Source of the DNA: Bacillota bacterium
GTDB taxonomy: Bacteria; Bacillota; Desulfotomaculia; Desulfotomaculales; Desulfohalotomaculaceae
Direction of reading: 5' to 3'
Assembly: GCA_009711615.1 (NCBI GenBank)
Contig: VENI01000003.1
Location: 186,001-250,000, forward strand
DNA: 64,000 nucleotides
In this document: positions 17,464-26,473 of the stretch, piece after piece
Position numbering within the stretch: position 1 is the first letter of the stretch
Layout of the letters: every line of letters starts with the position of its first letter
Notes under the pieces: model-generated
Told to the model about the DNA's origin: nothing
Seen by the model: only the letters and a program-made list of their open reading frames with translations
Database searches by the model: none
Made by a program: the position numbers and the translations under genes

Positions 17464-18821
17464 TGACCAAGATTGCCGCCAGGGAATTGGCTTTGAAAGC
17501 ATTAAAGGCTGTGGAAGAAGACGGTGCTTATGCTAACCTAGTTTTAAATAGGATCCTAGAGAAATATCAGCCCGGTAAACTTGACCGGGCTTTTACTACA
17601 GAATTGACCTATGGTACGTTACGTACACTGAACACTTTAGATTGGGTGATTTCCAGGTTTATCAAGCAACCTCTGGCATCTCAGACAGTGTGGGTGCGTA
17701 ATATTTTAAGAATGGGTACATACCAACTGCTGTATCTTAACAAAGTGCCTCCCGCCGCAGCTTGCAATGAGGCGGTGGAATTGGCTAAAAAATATTCCAA
17801 CCGCGGAGTGGTTAAATTCGTTAATGGTGTAATGCGAAACGTTACCCGTAACCTTGATACCATTGAGTATCCCGATATTAATATGGACCCTGTGAGCCAT
17901 GTTTCATTAAAATATTCACATCCTAGCTGGATGGTAGAAAGATGGTTGAAGGAGTACGACCTAGAGCAGACCATAGAATTGTGCAAGACCAATAATATGA
18001 CTCCTCCCAACACGGTGCGAGTAAATACATTGCGCATTAGCCGTCAACAATTGATAGAAAGATTACAGGAAGAGGGTGTGGAGGCAAAGGAAGCCAATTA
18101 CGCCAGCGAAGGACTACACTTAAGTAACTTTTTTTCCTTTCGGACCATTAATTCGTTTCAAGAAGGTCTGTTTCAAGTGCAGGATGAAAGTTCAATGCTA
18201 GTGGGGCACGCCCTTAACCCTTCCCACGGATCCCGGGTAATTGACGCTGCAGCGGCGCCAGGTGGTAAAAGCACCCACTTGGCTCAATTGATGGAGAACA
18301 GTGGCTGGATATTAGCATTTGACCTGCATGAACACAAAATTAATTTGATAAATGATAACTGTCGTCGCTTGGGTATTACAAATGTAAAAGGCAAAGTGGG
18401 AGATGCAAGGGAGATACCTGCTGAATATAATAACTGGGCTGATTACGTGCTACTGGATGCCCCATGTTCAGGATTGGGGGTATTGCGCCGTCGAGCAGAT
18501 GTAAGATGGCGTAAAGAGGCTTACCAAATTCCATCTATAGTAAAATTGCAGCGTGAAATGTTAGAAAATGTGAGCCGATGTGTACGGCCCGGAGGCGTTT
18601 TAGTATACAGTACCTGCACCATCACAGACGAAGAGAATTTGCAGCAGGTTAAATCTTTTTTGAATAGGCATAATGAGTTTGTGATGGAAGATTTAACACC
18701 GCTGTTGCCGGCAAGACTTGCCGATGAACCCGGAGTTAATCAAGGCTATATACAGCTGCTACCTCACTTGCACGGTATGGATGGATTTTTTATGGCTAGA
18801 ATGCGGAAAAGAGGAATTTAA
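17463..18821 (+). CDS. rsmB: 16S rRNA (cytosine-967-C5)-methyltransferase
   Basis: RsmB methylates C967 of 16S rRNA with S-adenosylmethionine. The 452-residue protein has an N-terminal NusB-like RNA-binding domain (about 1-140), a SAM-binding loop AAAPGGKSTHLAQ near 260, and both family cysteines: in LLDAPCSGLG near 340 and in YSTCTI near 384, the nucleophile. It overlaps the DUF116 gene by one base and precedes rlmN, as in Bacillus yloM-yloN. Confidence 0.95.
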   Translation: MTKIAARELALKALKAVEEDGAYANLVLNRILEKYQPGKLDRAFTTELTYGTLRTLNTLDWVISRFIKQPLASQTVWVRNILRMGTYQLLYLNKVPPAAACNEAVELAKKYSNRGVVKFVNGVMRNVTRNLDTIEYPDINMDPVSHVSLKYSHPSWMVERWLKEYDLEQTIELCKTNNMTPPNTVRVNTLRISRQQLIERLQEEGVEAKEANYASEGLHLSNFFSFRTINSFQEGLFQVQDESSMLVGHALNPSHGSRVIDAAAAPGGKSTHLAQLMENSGWILAFDLHEHKINLINDNCRRLGITNVKGKVGDAREIPAEYNNWADYVLLDAPCSGLGVLRRRADVRWRKEAYQIPSIVKLQREMLENVSRCVRPGGVLVYSTCTITDEENLQQVKSFLNRHNEFVMEDLTPLLPARLADEPGVNQGYIQLLPHLHGMDGFFMARMRKRGI

Positions 18822-18865
18822 TCTTAAAATAACGAATTATACCAGTAATGGATAAGAGGGGTAAC

Positions 18866-19900
18866 ATGAACAAGGTTAACCTTACAGATTTAGATGTTGC
18901 TGAAATGGAAAACTTACTGCTTTGTATGGGTGAAAAACCATTCCGGGGAAGACAAATATGTCAGTGGGTACTGCAAAAAGGTGTTAAGGAATTTAATCAG
19001 ATGAGCAATATTTCCAAGGACCTGCGGCAGAAGCTACAACAAGCTACAAAATTGGGTGGATTAAATATTTTAGCCCGTCAGCAGTCCGATGATGGTAATA
19101 CTATTAAATATTTGTTTGAATTTCCCGATGGTGAAGCAGTGGAGAGTGTTCTGATGAAACATTCTTACGGTCGTTCAGCCTGTGTCTCAACACAGGTGGG
19201 ATGTCGTATGGGTTGCCGTTTTTGTGCTTCCACCCTTGAAGGAATGGTGCGTAACCTTACTGCAGGGGAGATATATGACCAGGTGCTGGGTATTCAACAT
19301 GACACCGGGGAACGGGTGAGCCATGTGGTATTAATGGGCAGTGGTGAACCATTAGATAACTATCACAACACCATCAAGTTTATTAAAAATATTACCGCTC
19401 CCTATGGCCTTCAAATTAGTGTTCGTCACATCACATTGAGTACTTGTGGTATAGTGCCGGGTATTAAACAGTTGGCCCAAGAGAAGATGCAGATCACACT
19501 GGCTGTGTCACTGCATGCTCCAAACGATCAATTGCGAGACCAAATAATGCCCATTAATCGCAAGTATCCCCTTGGGCAATTGATTCCTGCCTGTAAACAG
19601 TACGCAGAACACACCGGCAGGAGGGTGACATTTGAATACTCTTTAATGAGGGGTGTTAATGATCGAGAAGATCATGCTGTTGAATTGGGGGAACTGCTTC
19701 GAGGTATGTTATGTCATGTAAACTTAATTCCGGTAAACCCTGTTAAAGAGCGAGAATATGACCGCACCTCAAGGGAACAGATAGATAAATTTAAAAAAGT
19801 ACTGGAGCAAAGCAGGGTGAACGCCACGGTTAGAAAAGAAATGGGTGCGGATATTGATGCTGCCTGTGGCCAGTTAAGACGGAAAACAATGAAAAATTAA
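18866..19900 (+). CDS. rlmN: 23S rRNA (adenine-2503-C2)-methyltransferase / tRNA methyltransferase
   Basis: RlmN is a radical-SAM enzyme that methylates A2503 of 23S rRNA and A37 of some tRNAs. The start ATG 18866 is preceded by AAGAGGGG; the ATG at 18848 lies upstream of that site. The 344-residue product has the CRMGCRFC cluster motif for the 4Fe-4S centre near 112 and the conserved C-terminal cysteine in DIDAACGQLR that carries the transient methyl group. The gene separates the rRNA-modification genes from the cell-wall signalling module. Confidence 0.96.
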   Translation: MNKVNLTDLDVAEMENLLLCMGEKPFRGRQICQWVLQKGVKEFNQMSNISKDLRQKLQQATKLGGLNILARQQSDDGNTIKYLFEFPDGEAVESVLMKHSYGRSACVSTQVGCRMGCRFCASTLEGMVRNLTAGEIYDQVLGIQHDTGERVSHVVLMGSGEPLDNYHNTIKFIKNITAPYGLQISVRHITLSTCGIVPGIKQLAQEKMQITLAVSLHAPNDQLRDQIMPINRKYPLGQLIPACKQYAEHTGRRVTFEYSLMRGVNDREDHAVELGELLRGMLCHVNLIPVNPVKEREYDRTSREQIDKFKKVLEQSRVNATVRKEMGADIDAACGQLRRKTMKN

Positions 19901-19912
19901 AGAGGTGAAGAT

Positions 19913-20695
19913 ATGGGCCTCTTTTCCGGCTTGGAAGGTAATTTAGAAAAATACATAGAGGGCTTTTTTAAGGGTAAATTTAAAAGCCGTGTACAACCGG
20001 TGGAAGTTGCCAAAAATTTGTACCGGGAAATGCAAAAAAATCGCCGAGTAAGTGTAAATAAAACTTATGTACCCAATGAGTATAAGGTGCTACTGCACCC
20101 GGAAGACTGGGAGAGTATTGATTCTTTTCACAGATTATTAATATTGGAATTGCAGGATTATCTGTCGCAGAAGGCACAGGAGAAAGAATTAACTCTGGTT
20201 GCATCGCCAGTGGTTAAACTTGAAAAAAATGATGACATTAAACCGGGGGAGATGCTAGTAAAAGGGGACTTTGGTGAAGCGGTGCCAGTAAATAGAGAGT
20301 TAATACGTCAACAGCAAAAAAATAATGAACCGGAAGAAACAGATAAAAAAACGATGATGTATCAACCGGTAAAAGATGATTCTTCACCGGAGAAACCCAA
20401 AACTTCTTACCGACTATTGGTAGAAAAAGGTAGGGATGCCGGGAAAGAATTTCCGTTGGGTTATTACCGAATGGTGGTAGGCAGGCGGGAAACATGTGAC
20501 ATAGTGTTAGCAGACCCCAGCATCTCAAGGCGCCATGCCCAATTGGATAATCAAAATAACCAATATGTATTAACTGATTTGCAAAGTACCAATGGAACTT
20601 ATGTAAATGGGGAAAAGATAAGCAAGAAGATGTTGGAACCTGGAGACAGCATCACTTTTGGAACTACTGAATGTGTTTTTAAGGTGGAACAATGA
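19913..20695 (+). CDS. FhaA-like protein: DUF3662 plus FHA domain
   Basis: The 260-residue protein has an N-terminal DUF3662 domain (about 1-105, starting GLFSGLEGNLEKYIEGFF) and a C-terminal FHA phosphothreonine-binding domain (about 175-258). The FHA domain has the conserved GRRETCDIVL, SRRHAQL and STNGTYVNG motifs. Mycobacterial FhaA, with the same layout, binds phosphorylated cell-wall proteins and restrains peptidoglycan synthesis. The gene begins the FHA-FHA-phosphatase-RodA-PBP-kinase cluster, so it is probably a reader of PASTA-kinase signals. A ribosome site AGAGGTG precedes the ATG. Confidence 0.88.
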   Translation: MGLFSGLEGNLEKYIEGFFKGKFKSRVQPVEVAKNLYREMQKNRRVSVNKTYVPNEYKVLLHPEDWESIDSFHRLLILELQDYLSQKAQEKELTLVASPVVKLEKNDDIKPGEMLVKGDFGEAVPVNRELIRQQQKNNEPEETDKKTMMYQPVKDDSSPEKPKTSYRLLVEKGRDAGKEFPLGYYRMVVGRRETCDIVLADPSISRRHAQLDNQNNQYVLTDLQSTNGTYVNGEKISKKMLEPGDSITFGTTECVFKVEQ

Positions 20696-21204
20696 TGCTG
20701 GCAATAATTTTATTTATACTAAGAATTTTATTTCTGCTCATATTTTATATTTTTATCTTTAAACTAACGCTCGCTATTTTTAATGACCTGCGGATTTTTC
20801 CTATCAGCAAAAGTGAAGCTAATTCGACATCAATAAAGAACAAACCAGTGGGTGAAAACAGTAGTGGTGGTGCTTTGGTTGTACTGGCCAGTACTGACGA
20901 TGGGATGCATAGCGGTAACACCCTAAGCTTAAATACAAGAACAGAGATAGGCAGGGCGCCTGATTGTGATATAAGGATTGAGGATGATTTTGTTTCATCT
21001 CAACATGCAGTTATAACATACCTTAACGAGCAATACTGGGTGGAGGACTTAAATAGCTTGAACGGTACTTATGTAAATGAAGTCAAGCTGCAAAAGTCAG
21101 TTGTTCTGGCTAATGGTGATAGGCTGCGGGTTGGTGGAGTAAGTTTTGAATTTGTGAGGTGGGCTTATGCAGTGGAGCCAAATAACAGAAGTGGGGCTGG
21201 TTAG
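20692..21204 (+). CDS. membrane-anchored FHA domain protein (FhaB-like)
   Basis: This 170-residue protein has one N-terminal membrane helix (about 3-30), a short linker, and a cytoplasmic FHA domain (about 63-160) with EIGRAPDCDIR, SSQHAVIT and SLNGTYVNE. It overlaps the preceding FHA gene by the ATGA arrangement and the phosphatase gene by 38 bases. FhaB in Actinobacteria has the same size and position. A role as a phosphothreonine adaptor between kinase and elongation machinery is inferred. Confidence 0.88.
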   Translation: MMLAIILFILRILFLLIFYIFIFKLTLAIFNDLRIFPISKSEANSTSIKNKPVGENSSGGALVVLASTDDGMHSGNTLSLNTRTEIGRAPDCDIRIEDDFVSSQHAVITYLNEQYWVEDLNSLNGTYVNEVKLQKSVVLANGDRLRVGGVSFEFVRWAYAVEPNNRSGAG

Positions 21205-21880
21205 GCCAGAGAATGAAGATAATTTATTGGTGTGTGAAGATATTGGGCTGTTTGTGGTGGCTGACGGTATGGGAGGACACCGGGCCGGTGAAGTAGCCAG
21301 CCGAGAAGCTCTTTTGGCTCTAGAAAAAGAGCTGCGCCAGATGATTAATCGAGAAGTGCAAATTGATCAAGCAATGGTGGATGCCATGAAAAATGCTAAC
21401 AAGCATGTTTATAAAATGGCCAGCAAAGATGCAGACCTAAATGGAATGGGTACCACGGTAACTGCTTGTTTAGTGCAGGAAAAAGAAGTGCTGATGGCTC
21501 ATGTGGGTGACAGTAGGACCTACTTAATGCGTGACAACCAAATAATCCAGGTTACTGATGATCACTCACTGGTGGGAGAACTAATTAAAAACGGCACTAT
21601 CACCGAGGAATTGGCTCAAATACACCCGCAACGAAATGTACTAACCCAAGCTGTGGGAGTGTCATCTGATATTGATGTGGATATTTATAAAGTACCTCTT
21701 TATAAAGGAGACAAACTACTTCTTTGTACCGATGGCTTAACCAACCACGTCAAAGGCATAGAAATATTTAGTATTGTTAACAGTGCCGATAACGTTGCAG
21801 CGGCGGTTAAAGAATTGGCCAATGCAGCATTGGATCAAGGTGGCACTGACAATGTCTCAATAATATTAATTGAGATATAA
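21167..21880 (+). CDS. prpC: PP2C-family Ser/Thr protein phosphatase
   Basis: PrpC/Stp removes phosphates placed by the PASTA kinase encoded downstream. The 237-residue protein has the PP2C metal-binding motifs RPENEDNL near 13, VVADGMGGH near 30, AHVGDSRTYL near 111, and GGTDNVSII near the end. It begins inside the 3' end of the FHA gene, a sign of tight coupling. Bacillus has prpC next to prkC; here rodA and pbpA lie between them. Confidence 0.95.
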   Translation: MQWSQITEVGLVRPENEDNLLVCEDIGLFVVADGMGGHRAGEVASREALLALEKELRQMINREVQIDQAMVDAMKNANKHVYKMASKDADLNGMGTTVTACLVQEKEVLMAHVGDSRTYLMRDNQIIQVTDDHSLVGELIKNGTITEELAQIHPQRNVLTQAVGVSSDIDVDIYKVPLYKGDKLLLCTDGLTNHVKGIEIFSIVNSADNVAAAVKELANAALDQGGTDNVSIILIEI

Positions 21881-21899
21881 AGGGGAGCTGTGGCTGCAA

Positions 21900-23192
21900 A
21901 TGAACAGTGCAACTGCCAACTCCAGATCCCGGGAGCGCAGACTATTATTGTACAGTGCGCTATATCAGTGTATAGGACTGCTGGTATTATACTTGGGAGG
22001 GACTTCAGGCAAACTGTCACTAGGGATATGGGCAGTGGCTATAACCATAGGTACAGTGCTAAGTTTTATGCTGTTAAGCCTGTTTTGGCAGATTAAGAAT
22101 TATAAGGCTGACATGTATCTGCTGCCGATAACCTCTATACTGACTGCCACCGGCCTGATTTTTTTACTGCGAATAGAACCTTACTTTGCGTTGCGTCAGT
22201 TTGCATGGCTGCTGGTGGCTGCTGCTGTGCTAGCACTGGTAACCACAGCGCTACGAAATTATCATGTTTTATCTGATTACCGCTATATATTTGCACTGCT
22301 GGGAACAGTGGCCCTATTGCTACCCATTTTCTTTGGCATAGAGCAGGGTGGTGCCCGAAGTTGGCTGAATTTTTCACTGTTTCAAGTACAGACTTCTGAG
22401 TTTGTAAAGATACTATTGGTGCTTTTTTTAGCATCGTACCTTGCTGAAAACAATCGTTTACTTACCGCAGGCAGCACCTCATTTTTAGGAATGCCTGTTC
22501 CCAGTATCAGGGAGATTGGTCCTCTGGTGGCAATGTGGATGGTGGCACTGGTACTGTTGGTTTTTCAAAAGGATTTAGGTACAGCATTAATTTACTTCTG
22601 TACATTTTTATGTATGGTATATGCTGCCACTGCAAGGATATTTTACATAATTAATGGATTAATAGTCTTTTTGTGTGGAGGGTTTATAAGTTACCATATC
22701 TTTGACCACGTACGTGAGAGGGTGGATATATGGATTGACCCTTGGCTTTATTTTGAAACAGTGGGCTATCAAGTGGTTCAATCGCTTTTTGCCATTGGTA
22801 GTGGAGGTATAATTGGTGCAGGTCTTGGGGCAGGGAAACCGGGTTTAATACCGGCAGTGCATACGGACTTTATCTTTGCCGCTGTGGTTGAAGAAATGGG
22901 TCTTGTGGGTGGAATAGGTATAATAATCCTGTTTTTAATATTTGTATATCGTGGTTTAAAAATTGCCATCCAGGCCAAGGATCAATTTTCGGCATTAATG
23001 GCAGTTGGTCTCACATCTTTAATGGGACTGCAAGTATTTATTATTATAGCAGGAGTTATAAAATTACTCCCTCTTACTGGTGTAACGCTGCCGTATATGA
23101 GTTATGGGGGAAGTTCACTGGTGGTAAATTTTTTGCTATTGGGATTATTACTAAACGTATCACATAAGGCGGGTACGGAAAATGAGAAATAA
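21900..23192 (+). CDS. FtsW/RodA/SpoVE-family peptidoglycan glycosyltransferase
   Basis: SEDS proteins polymerise lipid II into glycan strands with a partner class B PBP. The 430-residue product has about ten hydrophobic helices and the family signatures GGARSWLNFSLFQVQTSEFVKI near 155 and VVEEMGLVGG and LPYMSYGGSS in the C-terminal half. ATG 21900 follows AAGGGGAG; a TTG at 21870 would overlap the phosphatase stop. The next gene encodes a transpeptidase and overlaps by 11 bases, as rodA-pbpA do in Actinobacteria. I therefore lean to RodA-like, but SpoVE/FtsW cannot be ruled out. Confidence 0.9.
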   Translation: MNSATANSRSRERRLLLYSALYQCIGLLVLYLGGTSGKLSLGIWAVAITIGTVLSFMLLSLFWQIKNYKADMYLLPITSILTATGLIFLLRIEPYFALRQFAWLLVAAAVLALVTTALRNYHVLSDYRYIFALLGTVALLLPIFFGIEQGGARSWLNFSLFQVQTSEFVKILLVLFLASYLAENNRLLTAGSTSFLGMPVPSIREIGPLVAMWMVALVLLVFQKDLGTALIYFCTFLCMVYAATARIFYIINGLIVFLCGGFISYHIFDHVRERVDIWIDPWLYFETVGYQVVQSLFAIGSGGIIGAGLGAGKPGLIPAVHTDFIFAAVVEEMGLVGGIGIIILFLIFVYRGLKIAIQAKDQFSALMAVGLTSLMGLQVFIIIAGVIKLLPLTGVTLPYMSYGGSSLVVNFLLLGLLLNVSHKAGTENEK

Positions 23193-24570
23193 CATCCGCA
23201 AACTGGGATACCTCTTATTGTCATTGCTTCTAATATTAATATTTTATCTTTCCTACATACAACTGGAAAAAGGTTCATACTTGGCCGAACATCCGAGAAA
23301 CAAACGGTTCATTGAAAAAATTAGCCAGACAGAACGGGGTAAAATATATGATAGAAATGGTGAGATTATAGCAGAGAGTCTTTTGCAAGAAAACCATTGG
23401 AAGAGATATTATCCCTATCAGTACGAGATAAGTCACTTGGTGGGATATACCTCAGATAAATATGGAACTGCCGGGGTAGAGGCAGCGTACAACAAGCAGC
23501 TTTTAGGCCTGACAGATAGAGCAAAATTTTTAAATTTTATAGGCAAAATATATAATGAAAATCCAGAGGGAGAAGAAATCTTTTTAACGATAGATATAAA
23601 AATACAGCGATTGGCTGCAGAACTGCTCACTAAAACAAACAAACCCGGCGCAGTGGTAGCATTAAGACCCAGCACTGGTGAAATTTTAGTTGCAGCTTCT
23701 ATACCCGGATATAATCCCAACAAGTTAGAAGAAACTTGGGATGAGCTGTTAAATGATGAGAATGCACCACTATTAAACAGGGCATTTCAAGGAGCCTATC
23801 CACCAGGTTCGGTAATGAAACTGGTTACCGCTGCCGGAGCATTATCTAACGGTTACAACGGCAAAGAGAAGTTTAACTGTCCTGGTTATCTGGAGGTTGA
23901 TGGATTCAGACTGCTTGATAGTGAACCCCACGGCACGTTAAATATTCACGATGGCGTAGTGGTTTCATGCAACACTATTTTTGGAAAATTAGGTTTAGAA
24001 TTGGGCACAAAAGAATTTATTGAACAGGCTGAACAGTTTGGTTTTGGTAGTGACTTTGGTATTCCACTGAATGTACGTACCAGCACCATATCAAAGGACA
24101 AAAACATGGATACTACAGAACTGGCTGAAGCAGCTATTGGACAGGGTGAGCTACTGGTAAGTCCTCTTCAGATGGCGTTGGTTGCATCTGCTATAGCAAA
24201 CCAGGGTGAGATGAAGCAACCTTATCTGGTTGATGAAATAGTCACTTCCAAGGGAAAAACACTGCATCAGAATAAACCGCGCACATTACTGCAGTCTACA
24301 GATAGCAGCACCGCTCGATACATCGGCGAGGCAATGGTGGATGCTGTAAAATTGGGTACAGGTAAAGCTGCCCGTATTAGTGACATAAAGGTAGCTGGAA
24401 AAACAGGGACGGCAGAGAATGAACATGGTTCTCCCCATGCCTGGTTTGTCGGTTTTGCTCCTGCAGAGAACCCGCAGGTGGCAGTGGCAGTGGTTGTAGA
24501 AAACGGGGGTGCAGGGGGAACTGTAGCAGCACCCATTGCAAAACAGGTGATATTAGAGGCATTGAGGTGA
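23182..24570 (+). CDS. class B penicillin-binding protein (PbpA-type transpeptidase)
   Basis: This 462-residue protein has an N-terminal membrane anchor (about 8-26), a short dimerisation domain starting near ERGKIYDRNG, and a transpeptidase domain. Its active-site motifs are S210-V-M-K213, SCN near 261, and KTGTAE near 410. The small N-terminal region and lack of PASTA repeats match PbpA of Mycobacterium and Streptomyces rather than classical PBP2. It overlaps the SEDS gene and precedes the PASTA kinase, so it is likely the cross-linking partner of that polymerase. Confidence 0.92.
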   Translation: MRNNIRKLGYLLLSLLLILIFYLSYIQLEKGSYLAEHPRNKRFIEKISQTERGKIYDRNGEIIAESLLQENHWKRYYPYQYEISHLVGYTSDKYGTAGVEAAYNKQLLGLTDRAKFLNFIGKIYNENPEGEEIFLTIDIKIQRLAAELLTKTNKPGAVVALRPSTGEILVAASIPGYNPNKLEETWDELLNDENAPLLNRAFQGAYPPGSVMKLVTAAGALSNGYNGKEKFNCPGYLEVDGFRLLDSEPHGTLNIHDGVVVSCNTIFGKLGLELGTKEFIEQAEQFGFGSDFGIPLNVRTSTISKDKNMDTTELAEAAIGQGELLVSPLQMALVASAIANQGEMKQPYLVDEIVTSKGKTLHQNKPRTLLQSTDSSTARYIGEAMVDAVKLGTGKAARISDIKVAGKTGTAENEHGSPHAWFVGFAPAENPQVAVAVVVENGGAGGTVAAPIAKQVILEALR

Positions 24571-24575
24571 ATTAA

Positions 24576-26426
24576 ATGATTGGCAAACTTTTGGGGAACC
24601 GCTACGAGATATTGGAACAATTGGGTGGCGGTGGAATGGCTGTGGTGTACAAGGCCAAAGACACTTTTTTAAATCGCCTAGTGACAATAAAAATACTGCG
24701 TCATGAATTTGTGTCAGATACAGATTTTATTCGCCGTTTTCGCCGTGAAGCCCAGGCGGTGGCCAGTTTATCACATCCTAATATTGTTAATATTCATGAT
24801 GTTGGGCAAGAAGATGACACCCATTACTTGGTGATGGAATACATAGATGGGGATAATCTAAAAAATTTCATCCGCAACCATCCCGATTTGTCCCAAGGGA
24901 AAGTTATAAATATTGTGCGGCAGCTTTGTGATGCTTTACAGCATGCCCATGAAAATAACATTGTTCACCGTGATATTAAGCCCCAAAATGTATTAATAAC
25001 TAAGACCGAACGGGTTAAGTTAACTGATTTTGGAATTGCGGTGGAAGCTAATACTGGTACCATAACCAACACAGATACTGTCATGGGATCGGTCCATTAC
25101 ATATCTCCAGAGCAGGCAAAAGGCCTTACACCTGGTCCCCAGTCAGACATATATTCATTAGGCGTAGTACTGTATGAAATGCTTACTGGTGACCTGCCCT
25201 TCAAAGGAGAGGGCCCGGTGGCAGTGGCTTTAAAGCATGTTCAGGAACAACCTCCACTGCCCAGTGATAAGGAACCAGGAATATCCAAGGACTTGGAACG
25301 GGTAGTGATGAGGGCGATGGAAAAGAACCCTCAAAACCGTTATCAAACTGCTCGACAGTTCAGTCATGATCTGCAACAGGCGGCTGGGGTTGTAACAGGC
25401 AATGAAATTGATGATGATTATGCCACCCAGGTGCTGCCTACTAGTACCGGTCCAGTGGAAGAGGAAGAACAGGATGAAGAAGAATTTAAAAAAGGTAAAT
25501 CTAAAACATTAAAAATTATTGTGATGGTTTCACTGTTGGTGCTAAGCTTGTTTGGTGGTGCCGGTTTGGCACTGTACAATTTTTTAAATGTACCGGAAAT
25601 AGAAGTGCCTGAAGTGGTGGGAATGACAACTGAGCATGCAGGCACAGTTTTGAAGAGTTACGGATTGAAATCGGCGGTGGAAGAAATACATAATGATGAA
25701 GTAGAAGAAGGCTTGGTAATATCACAGGACCCTAAGTCAGGGCAGAAAGCTAAGCAAGGACGTATAGTGGAACTGAAAGTAAGTTTAGGGGCGGAATTAA
25801 CAGACCTGCCTGACGTTAGAAATAAACTGTTAAGTAATGCAAGAATTGAGCTGTATAATGCTGGGTTTGAATATCAAGTAGAGGAAATATATGATGAAGA
25901 AACTGATACCGGCATTGTATTATCCCAAAACCCGCTACCGGGTGAATATTCAAAGGGAACAGAAGTAAAACTTACCGTAAGCAAAGGCCCGGAACCTCAG
26001 ATAATTGACATGCCTAATTTAATTGGCCTTTTTTACAGTGAGGAAGGAAAGGAACAACTGAACAAACACAACCTAATTGCTGAGAATATTGATTACAAGC
26101 AAAGTAATTCATATTTAGATGGGCAGATTATAGAACAAGATCCGCCAGCAGGATCAAAGATCAAAGAAGGATCAAATATTAACTTGGTTATCAGTAAGGG
26201 TCCGGGACCTCCGCCACGGGTTGCAGATGTAACAGTAGATGTTCCAAATGATGGTGAAAAACATCAAGTTAAAATTGTAATTAATGACGTAAAGGGAGAG
26301 AGAATTGCCTATACCTCTTCCCATTCACCGGGTGAAGTGGTGGTACAGAAAGCTGAGTATTATGGCAGTGCCACAATTAAAGTATATATTGACGAAAGAG
26401 TAATTAAAACTAAAAATTTATTTTAA
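24576..26426 (+). CDS. prkC: PASTA-domain Ser/Thr protein kinase
   Basis: PrkC senses muropeptides or lipid II outside the cell and phosphorylates proteins of growth, division and spore germination. The 616-residue protein has a cytoplasmic kinase domain (about 1-270) with GGGGMAVVYKA, the VTIKIL lysine, HRDIKPQNVL and DFGIA. An acidic linker leads to one membrane helix (about 311-331) and three PASTA repeats (about 337-540), each ending in KVSLG or VSKG. A further 70-residue outer domain with no PASTA pattern closes the protein. Its phosphatase and FHA readers are encoded just upstream. Confidence 0.96.
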   Translation: MIGKLLGNRYEILEQLGGGGMAVVYKAKDTFLNRLVTIKILRHEFVSDTDFIRRFRREAQAVASLSHPNIVNIHDVGQEDDTHYLVMEYIDGDNLKNFIRNHPDLSQGKVINIVRQLCDALQHAHENNIVHRDIKPQNVLITKTERVKLTDFGIAVEANTGTITNTDTVMGSVHYISPEQAKGLTPGPQSDIYSLGVVLYEMLTGDLPFKGEGPVAVALKHVQEQPPLPSDKEPGISKDLERVVMRAMEKNPQNRYQTARQFSHDLQQAAGVVTGNEIDDDYATQVLPTSTGPVEEEEQDEEEFKKGKSKTLKIIVMVSLLVLSLFGGAGLALYNFLNVPEIEVPEVVGMTTEHAGTVLKSYGLKSAVEEIHNDEVEEGLVISQDPKSGQKAKQGRIVELKVSLGAELTDLPDVRNKLLSNARIELYNAGFEYQVEEIYDEETDTGIVLSQNPLPGEYSKGTEVKLTVSKGPEPQIIDMPNLIGLFYSEEGKEQLNKHNLIAENIDYKQSNSYLDGQIIEQDPPAGSKIKEGSNINLVISKGPGPPPRVADVTVDVPNDGEKHQVKIVINDVKGERIAYTSSHSPGEVVVQKAEYYGSATIKVYIDERVIKTKNLF

Positions 26427-26473
26427 AAATTATAGTGATTAGACTAAAAGTTTTTCCTCCTGGAGGTTAAGTT

